In this document: one piece after another, positions 27,695 through 37,119 of the stretch
Numbering within the stretch: the stretch's first letter is position 1
Layout: each line of letters starts with the position of its first letter
Assembly (NCBI RefSeq): GCF_040436405.1
Contig: NZ_AP031575.1
Span: 434,001 to 498,000, forward strand
Length of the DNA stretch: 64,000 nucleotides
Source: Marinomonas sp. THO17
GTDB taxonomy: Bacteria; Pseudomonadota; Gammaproteobacteria; Pseudomonadales; Marinomonadaceae
Direction of reading: 5' to 3'
Translations under genes and position numbers: made by a program
The notes under the pieces: model-generated
Told to the model about the DNA's origin: nothing
The model's input: only the letters and a program-made list of their open reading frames with translations
Databases searched by the model: none

Positions 27695-27841
27695 CAGGTA
27701 AGCATTAAAATTAGTATAAAAAACGGATACTTAGTATAACACTTATCCTGTTACACTTAAGTGAATAAAAGTAAAATTAAACATTTTTCAGCAAAATTTA
27801 GCTAACTCGTCTAAGATCATAGGGTATGCTTTGTAAACCCT

Positions 27842-28426
27842 ATGTTGATCATGAAAAACTTCATTCAAATTCGTCTCGCTAAGCTATCAGATATTGATCA
27901 AATTTTACAATTTGAAACGAAAAATCGTGAATGGTTTGCGCAATTTTTCCCTCATTACAGGACAACACCGCCAAGTGAGCAAAGATTGCGCAAAGACTTA
28001 TGTGGTAAAAATGCCAAATTACACTATCTGGTCACATGTGGAGAAGATAAAATCATTGGCCGTTTTAATGGACAATTTTTGGAATATAAAAACAATTCTA
28101 TTGAGGTTTCGTATCGGCTTGATAAAGCCTTTATTAATCTTGGCATTGCCAAATATGCTCTTAAGCATTTGTTATTAATTTGGTCTAGTCAGGGCATTCA
28201 AGAAATTTACGCCACGGTTGGTGACTACAATAAACCCTCTATAAGAGTACTTTTATCTTGCGGTTTTTTTGTCGACGAATTTTGCCCAAGTTCCGTCAAT
28301 TTGCATTCTAAGATTGAAGATGGCTGGGTGTTTCGCTGGTCAGATTTGGTTGAGGTTAAGGAAGGAGCCTATAAGTCTTCTGAACATCAGTCTTATCAGA
28401 GAAACGGCCTATCAAGGCAAGAGTGA
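27842..28426 (+). CDS. GNAT acetyltransferase (RimJ/RimL type) with MITE-derived C-terminus
   Basis: 194 residues. The GNAT fold is visible: IRLAKLSDIDQILQFE at the start, LDKAFINLGIAKYALKHLL for the acetyl-CoA-binding region (replacing the usual G-x-G-x-A), and NKPSIRVLLSCGF for the late helix. The substrate is unknown. The last 21 residues (EGAYKSSEHQ to the end) are encoded by the left end of an IS5-type MITE that inserted at a TTAA near the end of the gene. The native ending has therefore been replaced. The start is the ATG at 27842; a second ATG at 27851 is possible, neither with a strong ribosome site. Confidence 0.8.
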   Translation: MLIMKNFIQIRLAKLSDIDQILQFETKNREWFAQFFPHYRTTPPSEQRLRKDLCGKNAKLHYLVTCGEDKIIGRFNGQFLEYKNNSIEVSYRLDKAFINLGIAKYALKHLLLIWSSQGIQEIYATVGDYNKPSIRVLLSCGFFVDEFCPSSVNLHSKIEDGWVFRWSDLVEVKEGAYKSSEHQSYQRNGLSRQE

Positions 28427-28468
28427 GCAGGAATGTTAATACCTTTCAATCACTCTTAACACAGAGAG
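28356..28468 (+). mobile_element. Truncated copy of an IS5-type MITE (copy A)
   Basis: Begins with TTAA and GGAAGGAGCCTATAAGTC, a diverged version of the terminal repeat of the full copy at 51981. It aligns without gaps over 113 bases with 51977-52089, with four mismatches. It stops at 28468, just inside the point where the full copy continues with the second arm of its outer stem. The right half and right terminal repeat are missing, next to the truC stop codon. The left 67 bases are read as the end of the GNAT gene. Confidence 0.85.
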
Positions 28469-28479
28469 TAATCACCACT

Positions 28480-29208
28480 TTAGTCAATTTGATAGGGCGC
28501 TAACCTATTAAACATGTCTTGTATATCCTCTGGAAGAGGAGCATGAATCTGCATTCTTTCTTGATTGATAGGGTGTGTAAACTCAAGCTTAGAGGCATGA
28601 AGTGCCAATCGTAAATCCTCTCCCCAAGCTTTTCGTAACGCTTTATTTATATGTCGGCACCCATAGCAAGTATCGCCCACCAGCGGATTAAGAATATGTT
28701 TAAAATGACGTCGAATTTGGTGCTTTCTGCCTTGTTTCGGTATGACTTCAAGCCAACTTAAACGCATTTCCTCATAACGACTCACTGCAATAGGTATTTG
28801 ATAACGATGAAGACGTCGATAACGGGTTTCTGCGCTTTTTTCAGTACCTATAATTTTAAAACGTGAGCGTCCTTTATGTTCATTGAGCTTGGCCAATGGG
28901 TAATCAATATGACCTTCTTTATTGCTAAAACCCCGCACCAAACAATGATAGATTTTCTGTGTTTTTGAATCACTAAATTGATCAGATAATTCTCGTGCCA
29001 CACTAGGGGAAAACGCCATTACCAGTGCTCCAGATGTGGCTCTATCTAAACGATGAACAGGGAAAACCCATTGCCCCGTTTGGTCTCGTAATCTTTGTAC
29101 GACGGCGTCTTCTTCTCCTTTTGCTAAATGCGTACGATGAACTAAAAGACCTGAAGGTTTATTAACGACAACTAGGTGTTCGTCTTGGTAGAGTATGTCT
29201 AAGGTCAT
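28480..29208 (-). CDS. truC: tRNA pseudouridine synthase C
   Basis: 242-residue RluA-family pseudouridine synthase; TruC modifies U65 of tRNA. The catalytic Asp is in VHRLDRATSGALVMA (about residues 52-66), with the earlier NKPSGLLVHRT strand and late QIRRHFKHILNPLVGD motif. No S4 domain is present, in agreement with TruC. It begins on the stop codon of the dehydrogenase gene upstream (TAATG), so the two are coupled. Confidence 0.9.
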   Translation of the reverse strand: MTLDILYQDEHLVVVNKPSGLLVHRTHLAKGEEDAVVQRLRDQTGQWVFPVHRLDRATSGALVMAFSPSVARELSDQFSDSKTQKIYHCLVRGFSNKEGHIDYPLAKLNEHKGRSRFKIIGTEKSAETRYRRLHRYQIPIAVSRYEEMRLSWLEVIPKQGRKHQIRRHFKHILNPLVGDTCYGCRHINKALRKAWGEDLRLALHASKLEFTHPINQERMQIHAPLPEDIQDMFNRLAPYQID

Positions 29209-30143
29209 TACTGGTGTTTCACAAAATGGCTGATGTGTGCAATAGCAAGTTTAACCAATTCTCGCATAGCGCCTTCACTGGCCCAAGCAATATGTGGTGT
29301 TAGTAAAAAATTAGGGTTTTGGTTTAATTGATTTAAAGGAGAAGATGATGGCATAGGTTCGACAACCGACACATCAAACGCAGCACCTGCAATTTGGTTT
29401 TTTTGGATAGCTTCCACTAAAGCGGATTCATCGACTATGCCGCCACGACTCATGTTAATGAGTAAAGCATGAGATGGCATGAGGTCAAATTCTCTGGTTG
29501 AAACGAGATTGCGAGTTTCTTCGGTCAGTGGACAATGCAGACTGACTATATCAGCTTGCTGAATTGCTTCCTCAAAAGCCATGTAGCCTTCACGGATGTT
29601 TTTTGCTTGCTTACGTTCAGCAAAGATGACCTGCATACCAAATGCTTTCGCCAAAATAGCAACTTGTTGTCCAAGTTGGCCACTGCCGATAATGGCCATA
29701 GTAGAGCTTGCTAAATCCCTAATAGGATAATCCATCATGCAAAAAAACTCGGATTGCGACCAATCACCAGCCTTAACATCCGTTATGTAGCTTAATAGGT
29801 TACGTCTTAGGGCCAGCAACATGGCAAAAGTATGTTCTGGAACACTAATTTTAGAATAACCTTCTACATTTTGTACTTTTATGCCTAGTTCTTGACAGGT
29901 TTGCATGGGGACATTGTTGGTACCCGTCGCCATTACTTGAATCAATTTTAGTTTGTGTGCTTGCTTTACCGTCTCTGCAGATAAAACCACCTTATTGGTT
30001 AACACTATGTCGGCTTCAGCAATCCGCTGCAAAACTTTATCTTCTGATGTGTTGTGAAACTCAACGTACTCTGAAACCAAGCCAGTTAAATCAATTTCAA
30101 TATCTTGCGGGAAAGAGCCACGGTCCAAAAATACGGCTTTCAT
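29208..30143 (-). CDS. D-2-hydroxyacid dehydrogenase, glycerate/hydroxypyruvate type
   Basis: 311 residues. NAD-binding Rossmann motif IIGSGQLGQQVA (about residues 148-159), followed by the family landmarks SLHCPLTEETRNL, INMSRGGIVDE with the catalytic Arg, and TPHIAWAS with the catalytic His. It most resembles hydroxypyruvate reductase/glycerate dehydrogenase proteins (HprA-like). The substrate is an inference. It shares one base with truC. Confidence 0.88.
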   Translation of the reverse strand: MKAVFLDRGSFPQDIEIDLTGLVSEYVEFHNTSEDKVLQRIAEADIVLTNKVVLSAETVKQAHKLKLIQVMATGTNNVPMQTCQELGIKVQNVEGYSKISVPEHTFAMLLALRRNLLSYITDVKAGDWSQSEFFCMMDYPIRDLASSTMAIIGSGQLGQQVAILAKAFGMQVIFAERKQAKNIREGYMAFEEAIQQADIVSLHCPLTEETRNLVSTREFDLMPSHALLINMSRGGIVDESALVEAIQKNQIAGAAFDVSVVEPMPSSSPLNQLNQNPNFLLTPHIAWASEGAMRELVKLAIAHISHFVKHQ

Positions 30144-30178
30144 AAAGTTTCCTTATTTATCCTCTACCGATTCTTCCT

Positions 30179-30808
30179 TTACTGTTTATTTTTCTCTATC
30201 AGGGTCATGATATAGGGAAGTATGTTTTTTAAAATGATTGGTTGGCCATCTTTGTTAGGGTGGAGGCCATCACTCTGCATAAGATCTTTGTTTAATGCTA
30301 CGTCTTTTAGCATAAAAGGCATATAGGCAATTTGATACTCAGAGGCGATGTCCTTATAAAGGTTAAAAAACATCTGGGTGTAGCGTTTACCATAGTTTTG
30401 CGGAATTTGATTACCTACTAATAATATCTTGGCATCAATCTGTTGAGCTTGCTCAATCATGGTTTTTAGATTTTGTGTGGTCTGATTCAAAGGGTAACCA
30501 CGTAAAGCATCATTGGCCCCTAGTTCAAGAATAACAAAATCAGGCTGATATTCATTCAATAATGCGGGCAAACGCGACAAACCACCCTGAGTGGTTTCAC
30601 CACTAACACTGGCATTGATCACATTAATTTCAGGGTGTGATTGATTTAATTGATTTTTTAGTAAACTAACCCAGCCATCTTGTTGTCTTAGATTATAGGC
30701 AGCACTGAGACTGTCTCCCATAACCAGTAGATTGGCGGCATTGGCAGGCACACTAAGACTGAATAAAAGCAGCAAAACTGCAAGATTTTGAGCGATTTTA
30801 ACTAACAT
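30179..30808 (-). CDS. tesA: Periplasmic GDSL esterase/thioesterase I (TesA)
   Basis: 209 residues from the ATG at 30806-30808 (AAAGG upstream). Signal peptide (about 1-24, ending VPANA). SGNH-hydrolase blocks: GDSLSAAYN with the nucleophile Ser, Gly in ASVSGETT, Asn in ELGANDALRG, and Asp/His in SDGLHPNKDG. TesA is a multifunctional esterase/lysophospholipase. It is divergent from ybbA-ybbP, the same arrangement as in E. coli. Confidence 0.93.
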   Translation of the reverse strand: MLVKIAQNLAVLLLLFSLSVPANAANLLVMGDSLSAAYNLRQQDGWVSLLKNQLNQSHPEINVINASVSGETTQGGLSRLPALLNEYQPDFVILELGANDALRGYPLNQTTQNLKTMIEQAQQIDAKILLVGNQIPQNYGKRYTQMFFNLYKDIASEYQIAYMPFMLKDVALNKDLMQSDGLHPNKDGQPIILKNILPYIMTLIEKNKQ

Positions 30809-30832
30809 AAACAACCTTTAGAGTATTTAAGT

Positions 30833-31516
30833 ATGAGCAATAAAACGGCAATTAAAGTCAGTAATCTTACTCACACAGTGACATCAAATACAGGGAATTT
30901 AACCATATTGAAAGGAATCAATATGGAAATTAACGAAGGTGAGTCCGTGGCAATTGTTGGTTCATCTGGCTCAGGCAAGTCTACTTTGCTTGGATTGTTA
31001 GCGGGTTTAGATGTCAATACATCAGGCGACATACTCATTTATGACAAACCCTTTTCACAGCTTGACGAAGAGCAAAGGGCAATTATTCGAGGTCAGTATG
31101 TGGGTTTTGTGTTCCAGTCTTTTCATTTGCTACCAAGCTTACAAGCCATAGAAAATGTTATGTTGCCCGCCGAACTCAAAGGTGACAAAGAAGCTCGATC
31201 AAAAGCCGAAGCCTTGTTGGACAAAGTAGGTTTGTCGCATCGTTTGACACATTACCCCAATCAGTTATCTGGTGGTGAGCAGCAACGGGTTGCCATTGCC
31301 CGCGCTTTTGCCTCACAGCCAAAGATTTTATTTGCTGATGAGCCAACCGGTAATCTTGATGAAGACAATGGTAAGTTAATTGTTGATTTGTTATTTGATC
31401 TTAATCATTCACAAGATACGACTTTGGTATTGGTAACTCATGATAATGATTTGGCGAATTTGTGTGATCGTCAACTGGTTATGTCTGCAGGTCAATTAAC
31501 GGAAAAATCCCTATGA
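30833..31516 (+). CDS. ybbA: ABC transporter ATPase YbbA
   Basis: 227 residues of the LolD/MacB-like ATPase group. Walker [12 protein letters not shown] (about 43-53), Q-loop [12 protein letters not shown], signature [15 protein letters not shown], Walker [14 protein letters not shown]-loop VTHD. It pairs with the YbbP permease; the ybbP ATG overlaps its stop (ATGA). The exported or extracted substrate is not established. Confidence 0.93.
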   Translation: MSNKTAIKVSNLTHTVTSNTGNLTILKGINMEINEGESVAIVGSSGSGKSTLLGLLAGLDVNTSGDILIYDKPFSQLDEEQRAIIRGQYVGFVFQSFHLLPSLQAIENVMLPAELKGDKEARSKAEALLDKVGLSHRLTHYPNQLSGGEQQRVAIARAFASQPKILFADEPTGNLDEDNGKLIVDLLFDLNHSQDTTLVLVTHDNDLANLCDRQLVMSAGQLTEKSL

Positions 31517-33972
31517 TGTTTATTTTACGTTTAATGCTGCGTGATTTGCGTAGCGGAGATTTAATTACCTTATTGGCAGCACTGGTCATTTCGGTTGGTA
31601 CTGTGACATCGATTGGTCTATTTATAGATCGCTTACAGTTGTCTTTTGAGCAAGAATCCGCCAATTTACTTGCCGCTGATCGTCTGGTCAGAACGGATTC
31701 ACCGATAAAAGCAGAGTGGCAAGAGAAAGCGGCTGAGCTTTCTTTGGAGCAAGCTCAGCGCACCTCATTTACCACCATGATGTTCGCCAATGATGCTTTA
31801 CAGTTAGCTCAAATCAGTGCGGTAACGGACAATTATCCGTTACGTGGTGCTTACCTAGTGGATCAAAATCTGTTCGGTCAAGGAGCGAGCTGGGATAAAC
31901 CGCCAAAACCCGGTCAAGTGTGGTTGTCATCTCGTTTGGCAAGCATGCTTGGCGTCAATATTGGCGATCAGGTGGAGATTGGCGAAGCAGAATTTATCGT
32001 AAGTCAATTTTTGGTACGAGATCCTGGTTCTACGACATCCGCTTTCGCGATTTCTCCGAGAGCTGTAATCAATGCTGCTGACTTAGATAAAACACAAGTT
32101 ATTATTCCTGGTAGTCGTGTTCGTTATTCTTTGTTGATGGCAGGAGATAGAGATGCTTTAACGGAATATGGCGATTGGCTGCAACCACAGCTACAAGAAG
32201 GTGAAAGATGGCGTACACCAACACAGCGTGGTGAGCGAGTAGGCGATACGATAGGGCGAGCGGAATCTTTTCTCTTATTGGCGGGAACTCTTGCAGTTGT
32301 GATGTCAGGTATTGCTATGGCATTAGCTTCATCGCGCTTTGTGAAACGACATCTCATGCAAGTTGCCATTCTTAAAACCTTAGGCGCAACCCCTAAATTT
32401 TTAAGCTGGGCATTTATTCAACAACTTAGTTTGTTATTTACCATTGGTACACTCATTGGTTTAACCATTGGTTGGGTAATACAAGAAGTCATTGCATCCT
32501 TGTTGTCCGGCTTGATGTCAACACAACTTCCAGAACCCTCAGTGACTCGTATGTGGCTTGGTATCGCAACGGGTTTAGTTTCCATGCTGGCGTTCTGTTT
32601 ACCTTTGGTCCTGCGTCTTATCAAGATATCGCCTTTGTCGGTTCTGCAGCCCAGTGTACGAATTGAACAGAATACCGCCATTATCTATGCTTTAGGTTTT
32701 GCGGGTATGTACGCTTTGATGTGTATTTACACTAAGGGCTTTTTACTGCCCACGGTAATGACCTTGAGTATTATTGGTATTGGACTCATTGTTGGTTTAC
32801 TCGGCTTTAGTGTATTCAAGCTTGGTCGCAGTTTGACCTCAGGTGCTACCAGCGGTTGGCAGATAGGCTTGGCCTCCTTGTATCGTCGTTTACTGCCAAA
32901 TTTATTTCAACTTTTGGTGTTCACCTTGATCATCATGTTGACCTTGATTTTGATTGGTGTGCAATCTAGCTTGATCAGTGATTGGCAAAAACAGCTGCCA
33001 GATGACGCGCCAAATCATTATGTGTTTAATGTGCAAAGCAATCAGGTAGAGGCGATTAATGAAACCACTGCAGCACTGGATATCCCGCATTCGTCTTGGT
33101 ATCCAATGGTTCGTGGTCGTGTTATTGAACTCAATGGTGAAAGCGTTGATGACTTGTATCCAGAAGGTCGCGGTGAACCTGAACTAGTAGATAGAGAGCT
33201 TAATTTGACTTGGTCTGATGAATTAGGGCAAGGCAATAAGCTGCTAGAAGGGGACTTTTCTGCCAATGGTTTGTCTATTGAGCAAAGAGTGGCTGAAGAA
33301 GTGGATCTTGGCATAGGCGATGAGCTAACGATAAACATAGGTGGCAATATTATGACCTTACCCATTACCTCTATTCGTGAGGTGGATTGGGGATCCATGC
33401 AGCCAAACTTCTTTCTGATTTTACCTAAGCAAGCCTTAGAAGATTATCCAGCCAACTTTGTAAGTAGCCTGTTTGTGAGTGAAGATCAGGCGCAAAGTTT
33501 TTATAAAGCCATGTCCAACTTCCCTACAGTCTCTATTCTCAACGTAGGAGATGTATTGAAGCAGATTCAAACCATCATTGGACAGTTATCTCAAGCGATT
33601 CAGTTGGTCTTACTCTGTATTCTTGCTGCTGGTGCATTGGTCTTGTTAGCCAGTGTTCGTTCTACGTTGGAAGAGCGACTTGAAGAAGGGGCCTTGTTAC
33701 GTGTACTTGGCGCTAAGAGTCAACTGGTAAGGCAATCTATCTTTGTGGAATTTGGCGCCTTGGGCTTTTTCTCCGGAGTGATTGCAGCGCTTGGTGCAGA
33801 GCTTTGTCTGTATGGCCTGCAAGTCTATGTGTTTAATAGTCAACCCAGTTGGCATTTAAACCTTTGGTTGTTTGGGCCGCTGATTGGTATCATTGTGATA
33901 TTAACGATAGGTGTGTTCGCTAGCCGTAAAGTGCTAAGAGTGCCACCCATGCACCTATTACGAGATATTTAA
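31513..33972 (+). CDS. ybbP: ABC transporter permease YbbP (FtsX family)
   Basis: 819 residues with a ten-helix layout: N-terminal helix, a large periplasmic domain (about 40-240), a first FtsX-type group of helices, internal hydrophobic pairs, a second periplasmic domain (about 500-690), and a C-terminal three-helix FtsX group (QLVLLCILAAGALVLLASVR and on). This matches the MacB-superfamily permease YbbP by length and neighbours. It works with YbbA and possibly TesA in envelope lipid handling; that link is inferred from conserved gene order. Confidence 0.92.
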   Translation: MMFILRLMLRDLRSGDLITLLAALVISVGTVTSIGLFIDRLQLSFEQESANLLAADRLVRTDSPIKAEWQEKAAELSLEQAQRTSFTTMMFANDALQLAQISAVTDNYPLRGAYLVDQNLFGQGASWDKPPKPGQVWLSSRLASMLGVNIGDQVEIGEAEFIVSQFLVRDPGSTTSAFAISPRAVINAADLDKTQVIIPGSRVRYSLLMAGDRDALTEYGDWLQPQLQEGERWRTPTQRGERVGDTIGRAESFLLLAGTLAVVMSGIAMALASSRFVKRHLMQVAILKTLGATPKFLSWAFIQQLSLLFTIGTLIGLTIGWVIQEVIASLLSGLMSTQLPEPSVTRMWLGIATGLVSMLAFCLPLVLRLIKISPLSVLQPSVRIEQNTAIIYALGFAGMYALMCIYTKGFLLPTVMTLSIIGIGLIVGLLGFSVFKLGRSLTSGATSGWQIGLASLYRRLLPNLFQLLVFTLIIMLTLILIGVQSSLISDWQKQLPDDAPNHYVFNVQSNQVEAINETTAALDIPHSSWYPMVRGRVIELNGESVDDLYPEGRGEPELVDRELNLTWSDELGQGNKLLEGDFSANGLSIEQRVAEEVDLGIGDELTINIGGNIMTLPITSIREVDWGSMQPNFFLILPKQALEDYPANFVSSLFVSEDQAQSFYKAMSNFPTVSILNVGDVLKQIQTIIGQLSQAIQLVLLCILAAGALVLLASVRSTLEERLEEGALLRVLGAKSQLVRQSIFVEFGALGFFSGVIAALGAELCLYGLQVYVFNSQPSWHLNLWLFGPLIGIIVILTIGVFASRKVLRVPPMHLLRDI

Positions 33973-33993
33973 TCTTAATAAATCAGAGCATTC

Positions 33994-36324
33994 ATGTATA
34001 AAGAACAACAAGGCTACATCGTCAGTCGGCACACCAAGGAAGTAGATGGGCAGATTGAGATGAGCCTTTTTGTTAAGACCTCAGACAAAACCCTTAAAGT
34101 CGTTCCAGATAGACAGTTGCTGAGCTTTTTCAGTGATATTCCACTTGAAGTTTTACCCGATAAAATATCTGGCGTTACTTATCTACCAAGTCAACTGCTT
34201 TCTTTTGAGCACAAAGCCGTACAACTTATTCAGAGTAAAAGCCAAAAAGTACATCAGCAGTTAGTTCAGTTTGTTAAGCAAGCTGGTTACCAGGTTTACG
34301 AAGAAGACATAAAAGCACCAGATCGATATTTGATGGAACGCAACATACGTGGCGCAGTGCGTTTTATTGGCGAAGAAGCACATGGCGGAAACCTCTATCG
34401 GAATGCCAAGCTCATCGCCGGAGAGTTTCAACCAGCTTGGAAAGTCTGGTCGTTAGACATTGAAACCTCTGTCACACATAACCAAATTTTATCCATTGGT
34501 ATTATCGGTGATGATTTGCGCATGGCTTTTGTGGTTACTCAGCAAGAAGCTGAGATTGATGGTGTGGCATGCTACCAAGATGAACGCAGCATGTTACTGG
34601 CTTTTATGCAGTGTATGAAAAAGCATAACCCGGATATCCTGATCGGTTGGAATCTAATTGGCTTTGATTTGAATTTTATTGACCGACGTTGTCAATATCT
34701 AGGCATTCGCCCGGCCTTTGGTGTTAATGGAGAATCCTGGAGCATTCGTTCATCGGAGAATCAGGGTAAGTTTTTTGCCACCATTCCTGGTCGAGTTGCA
34801 TTAGATGGCATTACTTTACTTAAAGTAGGCGGTTATCATTTTGAGTCTTATAGCTTAAACAATGTGAGTCAGGAAATACTTGATGATAGCAAGTTGTTAC
34901 ATGGCGGTGACCGATGGCAAGAAATTGAGCGTTTACATCAGGAAGATTTAGCCTCTTTTGTAGCTTACAACCTGCAAGATTGTGATTTGGTTTGGCGGAT
35001 TTTCGATAAACTCAAATTGATCGAGCTTCAGCAAACACGAGTAGACCTTACCGGCATTCCATTAGAGCAAACTGGAGGCTCGGTGGCTGCTTTTGAGAAT
35101 CTATATCTGCCTCGTCTTCATAAAGCGGGATTTGTGGGGCCTGCCTGGCGAGATGAAGCTTTCGTTGCCAGTCCTGGTGGCTTTGTAATGAATTCGATTC
35201 CAGGCTTGTATAAAAACGTTCTCGTGTTTGATTTTAAGAGCCTTTATCCAAGCATTATTCGTACCTTTTACATTGACCCTTTAGCGCGTATAAGTGGTCA
35301 ACAAAGTCTTTCACAAAATCAACACCTGGTCCCTGGATATCGCGGCGCTAAGTTCAATGCCAATATGGCCATTTTACCCGAGTTAGTAGGTGAGCTTGCT
35401 CAAGCTAGGGAGCAAGCAAAAGCGAAAAACAACGATATCCTAAGCTATGCCATAAAAATCATTATGAACTCTTTTTATGGCGTCTTAGGTTCTAATGTGT
35501 GTCGTTTTTATCATGCTGAATTAGCCAGTTCCATTACCATGCGCGGTCATGAAATTTTGCAAAGGACCAAGGATTGGATGGAAGAAACAGGAGCGCAAGT
35601 GATCTACGGTGATACGGATTCGCTGTTTGTGGTGTTGAACGATGACTCGCAAGATCCAGAAAGACTAGGACATGCTTTGTGTCAATCCATCAATAATAAA
35701 CTTCGCCATTGGTGTCGAGAGTTTGCACATCTAGATTCCTATTTGGAATTAGAGTTCGAAACGCTTTACCAGGCTTTTTTTATGCCAACCATACGTGGTC
35801 AAGAAGAAGGCAGTAAAAAACGATATGCCGGAAAAACCAAAGATAAGATCGTCTTTAAAGGTCTAGAAGCAGCTCGAACCGATTGGACTAAGCTGGCTCG
35901 AGAGTTTCAAAAGAATTTATTTGAAATTGTTTTTAATGATGAGCATCCAGCAGACTATATCAAATCGGTTGTTGAGGACTTGAGATTAGGAAAGTTTGAT
36001 TCGTGGCTTATTTACAGTAAGCAGCTTAGTCGTCCTTTGTCTGAGTATCATAAAAATAAGCCACCCCATGTTCGTGCTGCCATGATGATAGACGAAAAAC
36101 GCGCACAACAAGGCTTACCGTTAGAATACGATAAAGGTCGTAAACGAGTGTTTTACCTTCATAAGACAACTGGAGTGTATCCGTATGAGACAACAGCAGA
36201 TTTAACAGATCTTGATTACGAACATTACATAGAAAAACAGTTGTTGCCCATCGCTGATAGTATTTTACCGGCTTTTAAGACAGACATGACAAGCTTATTG
36301 TCTCAGCAAATTTCCTTACTTTGA
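33994..36324 (+). CDS. polB: DNA polymerase II
   Basis: 776 residues (E. coli 783), family B polymerase with proofreading, used in replication restart and damage tolerance. Exonuclease motifs: SLDIETS (I), GWNLIGFDLNF (II), YNLQDCDLV (III). Polymerase motifs: DFKSLYPSIIRTF (A), MNSFYGVLGS (B), YGDTDSLF (C). In E. coli the gene is SOS-controlled; no LexA box (CTG-N10-CAG) was found in the 21 bases before the ATG, so the gene may be transcribed with ybbP. Confidence 0.97.
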   Translation: MYKEQQGYIVSRHTKEVDGQIEMSLFVKTSDKTLKVVPDRQLLSFFSDIPLEVLPDKISGVTYLPSQLLSFEHKAVQLIQSKSQKVHQQLVQFVKQAGYQVYEEDIKAPDRYLMERNIRGAVRFIGEEAHGGNLYRNAKLIAGEFQPAWKVWSLDIETSVTHNQILSIGIIGDDLRMAFVVTQQEAEIDGVACYQDERSMLLAFMQCMKKHNPDILIGWNLIGFDLNFIDRRCQYLGIRPAFGVNGESWSIRSSENQGKFFATIPGRVALDGITLLKVGGYHFESYSLNNVSQEILDDSKLLHGGDRWQEIERLHQEDLASFVAYNLQDCDLVWRIFDKLKLIELQQTRVDLTGIPLEQTGGSVAAFENLYLPRLHKAGFVGPAWRDEAFVASPGGFVMNSIPGLYKNVLVFDFKSLYPSIIRTFYIDPLARISGQQSLSQNQHLVPGYRGAKFNANMAILPELVGELAQAREQAKAKNNDILSYAIKIIMNSFYGVLGSNVCRFYHAELASSITMRGHEILQRTKDWMEETGAQVIYGDTDSLFVVLNDDSQDPERLGHALCQSINNKLRHWCREFAHLDSYLELEFETLYQAFFMPTIRGQEEGSKKRYAGKTKDKIVFKGLEAARTDWTKLAREFQKNLFEIVFNDEHPADYIKSVVEDLRLGKFDSWLIYSKQLSRPLSEYHKNKPPHVRAAMMIDEKRAQQGLPLEYDKGRKRVFYLHKTTGVYPYETTADLTDLDYEHYIEKQLLPIADSILPAFKTDMTSLLSQQISLL

Positions 36325-36333
36325 GCTAGAGAA

Positions 36334-37119
36334 CTATTTTGCTTTAACAACTAGGTTAAAGACACGTTGGGTATTGTCCACACTGGCTTTTATGACAGCG
36401 TCCAGATCCATATTGCGCAATTCTGCCACCTGTTTTGCAACATAAGCCAAATATTTGGGATGATTTTTTTTCGGTCTTGGACGAATGGTACGAGGTAATA
36501 AATAGGGCGCATCCGTTTCCAGCAAAAGCTTGTCCAAAGGTATGTGAGGCACCGCAGCTTGTAAGTCCGCACCGCGTCGTTCATCACATACCCAGCCTGT
36601 GATTCCTATATGTAAACCTAGGGCCAGATAGTTATCCAGTTCTTTTATTGAGCCAGTAAAGCAGTGAATAACGGAATGTTTTGCCACCTCGGGACATTGC
36701 CGTAAATACTGGATCATTTCTTGGTGAGCATCACGTTCATGAAGGTATAAAGGCAAAGAGTATTGTTCAGCTAACTCAATTTGCTGTTCAAATACGAATC
36801 TTTGCTGTGTTGGAGTAGAATAATTACGATTAAAATCCAAACCTGTTTCGCCAATTGCCACAGGGTTCAGTCGCTCAATCAAGTCTGTTAGTGTTTGTTT
36901 GGAACTGGATTGCCAAGTCTTGGCTTGATGAGGATGACAGCCAATGGTTTGCCAGAGGTTTTGATAGGACTGGCTATATTGTCCTAGTAAATGACTTTCT
37001 TCCAAGTCTGAAGCGATGCATATCATGCCATTGACGCCTTCAAGAGCCGCTTCATCAATTGTGTTTTCTAGATCCTTTAAAAAGAGTGAGTGATTAAGGT
37101 TTACACCAATATCTATCAT
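36334..37119 (-). CDS. tatD: TatD-family metal-dependent DNase
   Basis: 261 residues, TIM-barrel hydrolase. Metal ligands: DIGVNLNH near the start (in place of D-x-H), GETGLDF with the Glu, YLHERDAH, CFTGS and LLETDAPYL with the late Asp. The first metal motif reads IGVNLNH, matching TatD rather than YcfH or YjjV. It acts as a 3'-5' exonuclease on DNA. It overlaps the upstream HDOD gene by four bases (ATGA). Confidence 0.9.
   Translation of the reverse strand: MIDIGVNLNHSLFLKDLENTIDEAALEGVNGMICIASDLEESHLLGQYSQSYQNLWQTIGCHPHQAKTWQSSSKQTLTDLIERLNPVAIGETGLDFNRNYSTPTQQRFVFEQQIELAEQYSLPLYLHERDAHQEMIQYLRQCPEVAKHSVIHCFTGSIKELDNYLALGLHIGITGWVCDERRGADLQAAVPHIPLDKLLLETDAPYLLPRTIRPRPKKNHPKYLAYVAKQVAELRNMDLDAVIKASVDNTQRVFNLVVKAK

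Noticed and set aside
28356-28468. Reading this repeat as shared ancestry of two coding genes
   Set aside because: The second copy at 51977 is non-coding, and both begin at TTAA with terminal repeats, which fits a mobile element instead.
33973-33993. SOS (LexA) box for polB
   Set aside because: No CTG-N10-CAG palindrome is present before polB; the same holds for the ruvCAB start.
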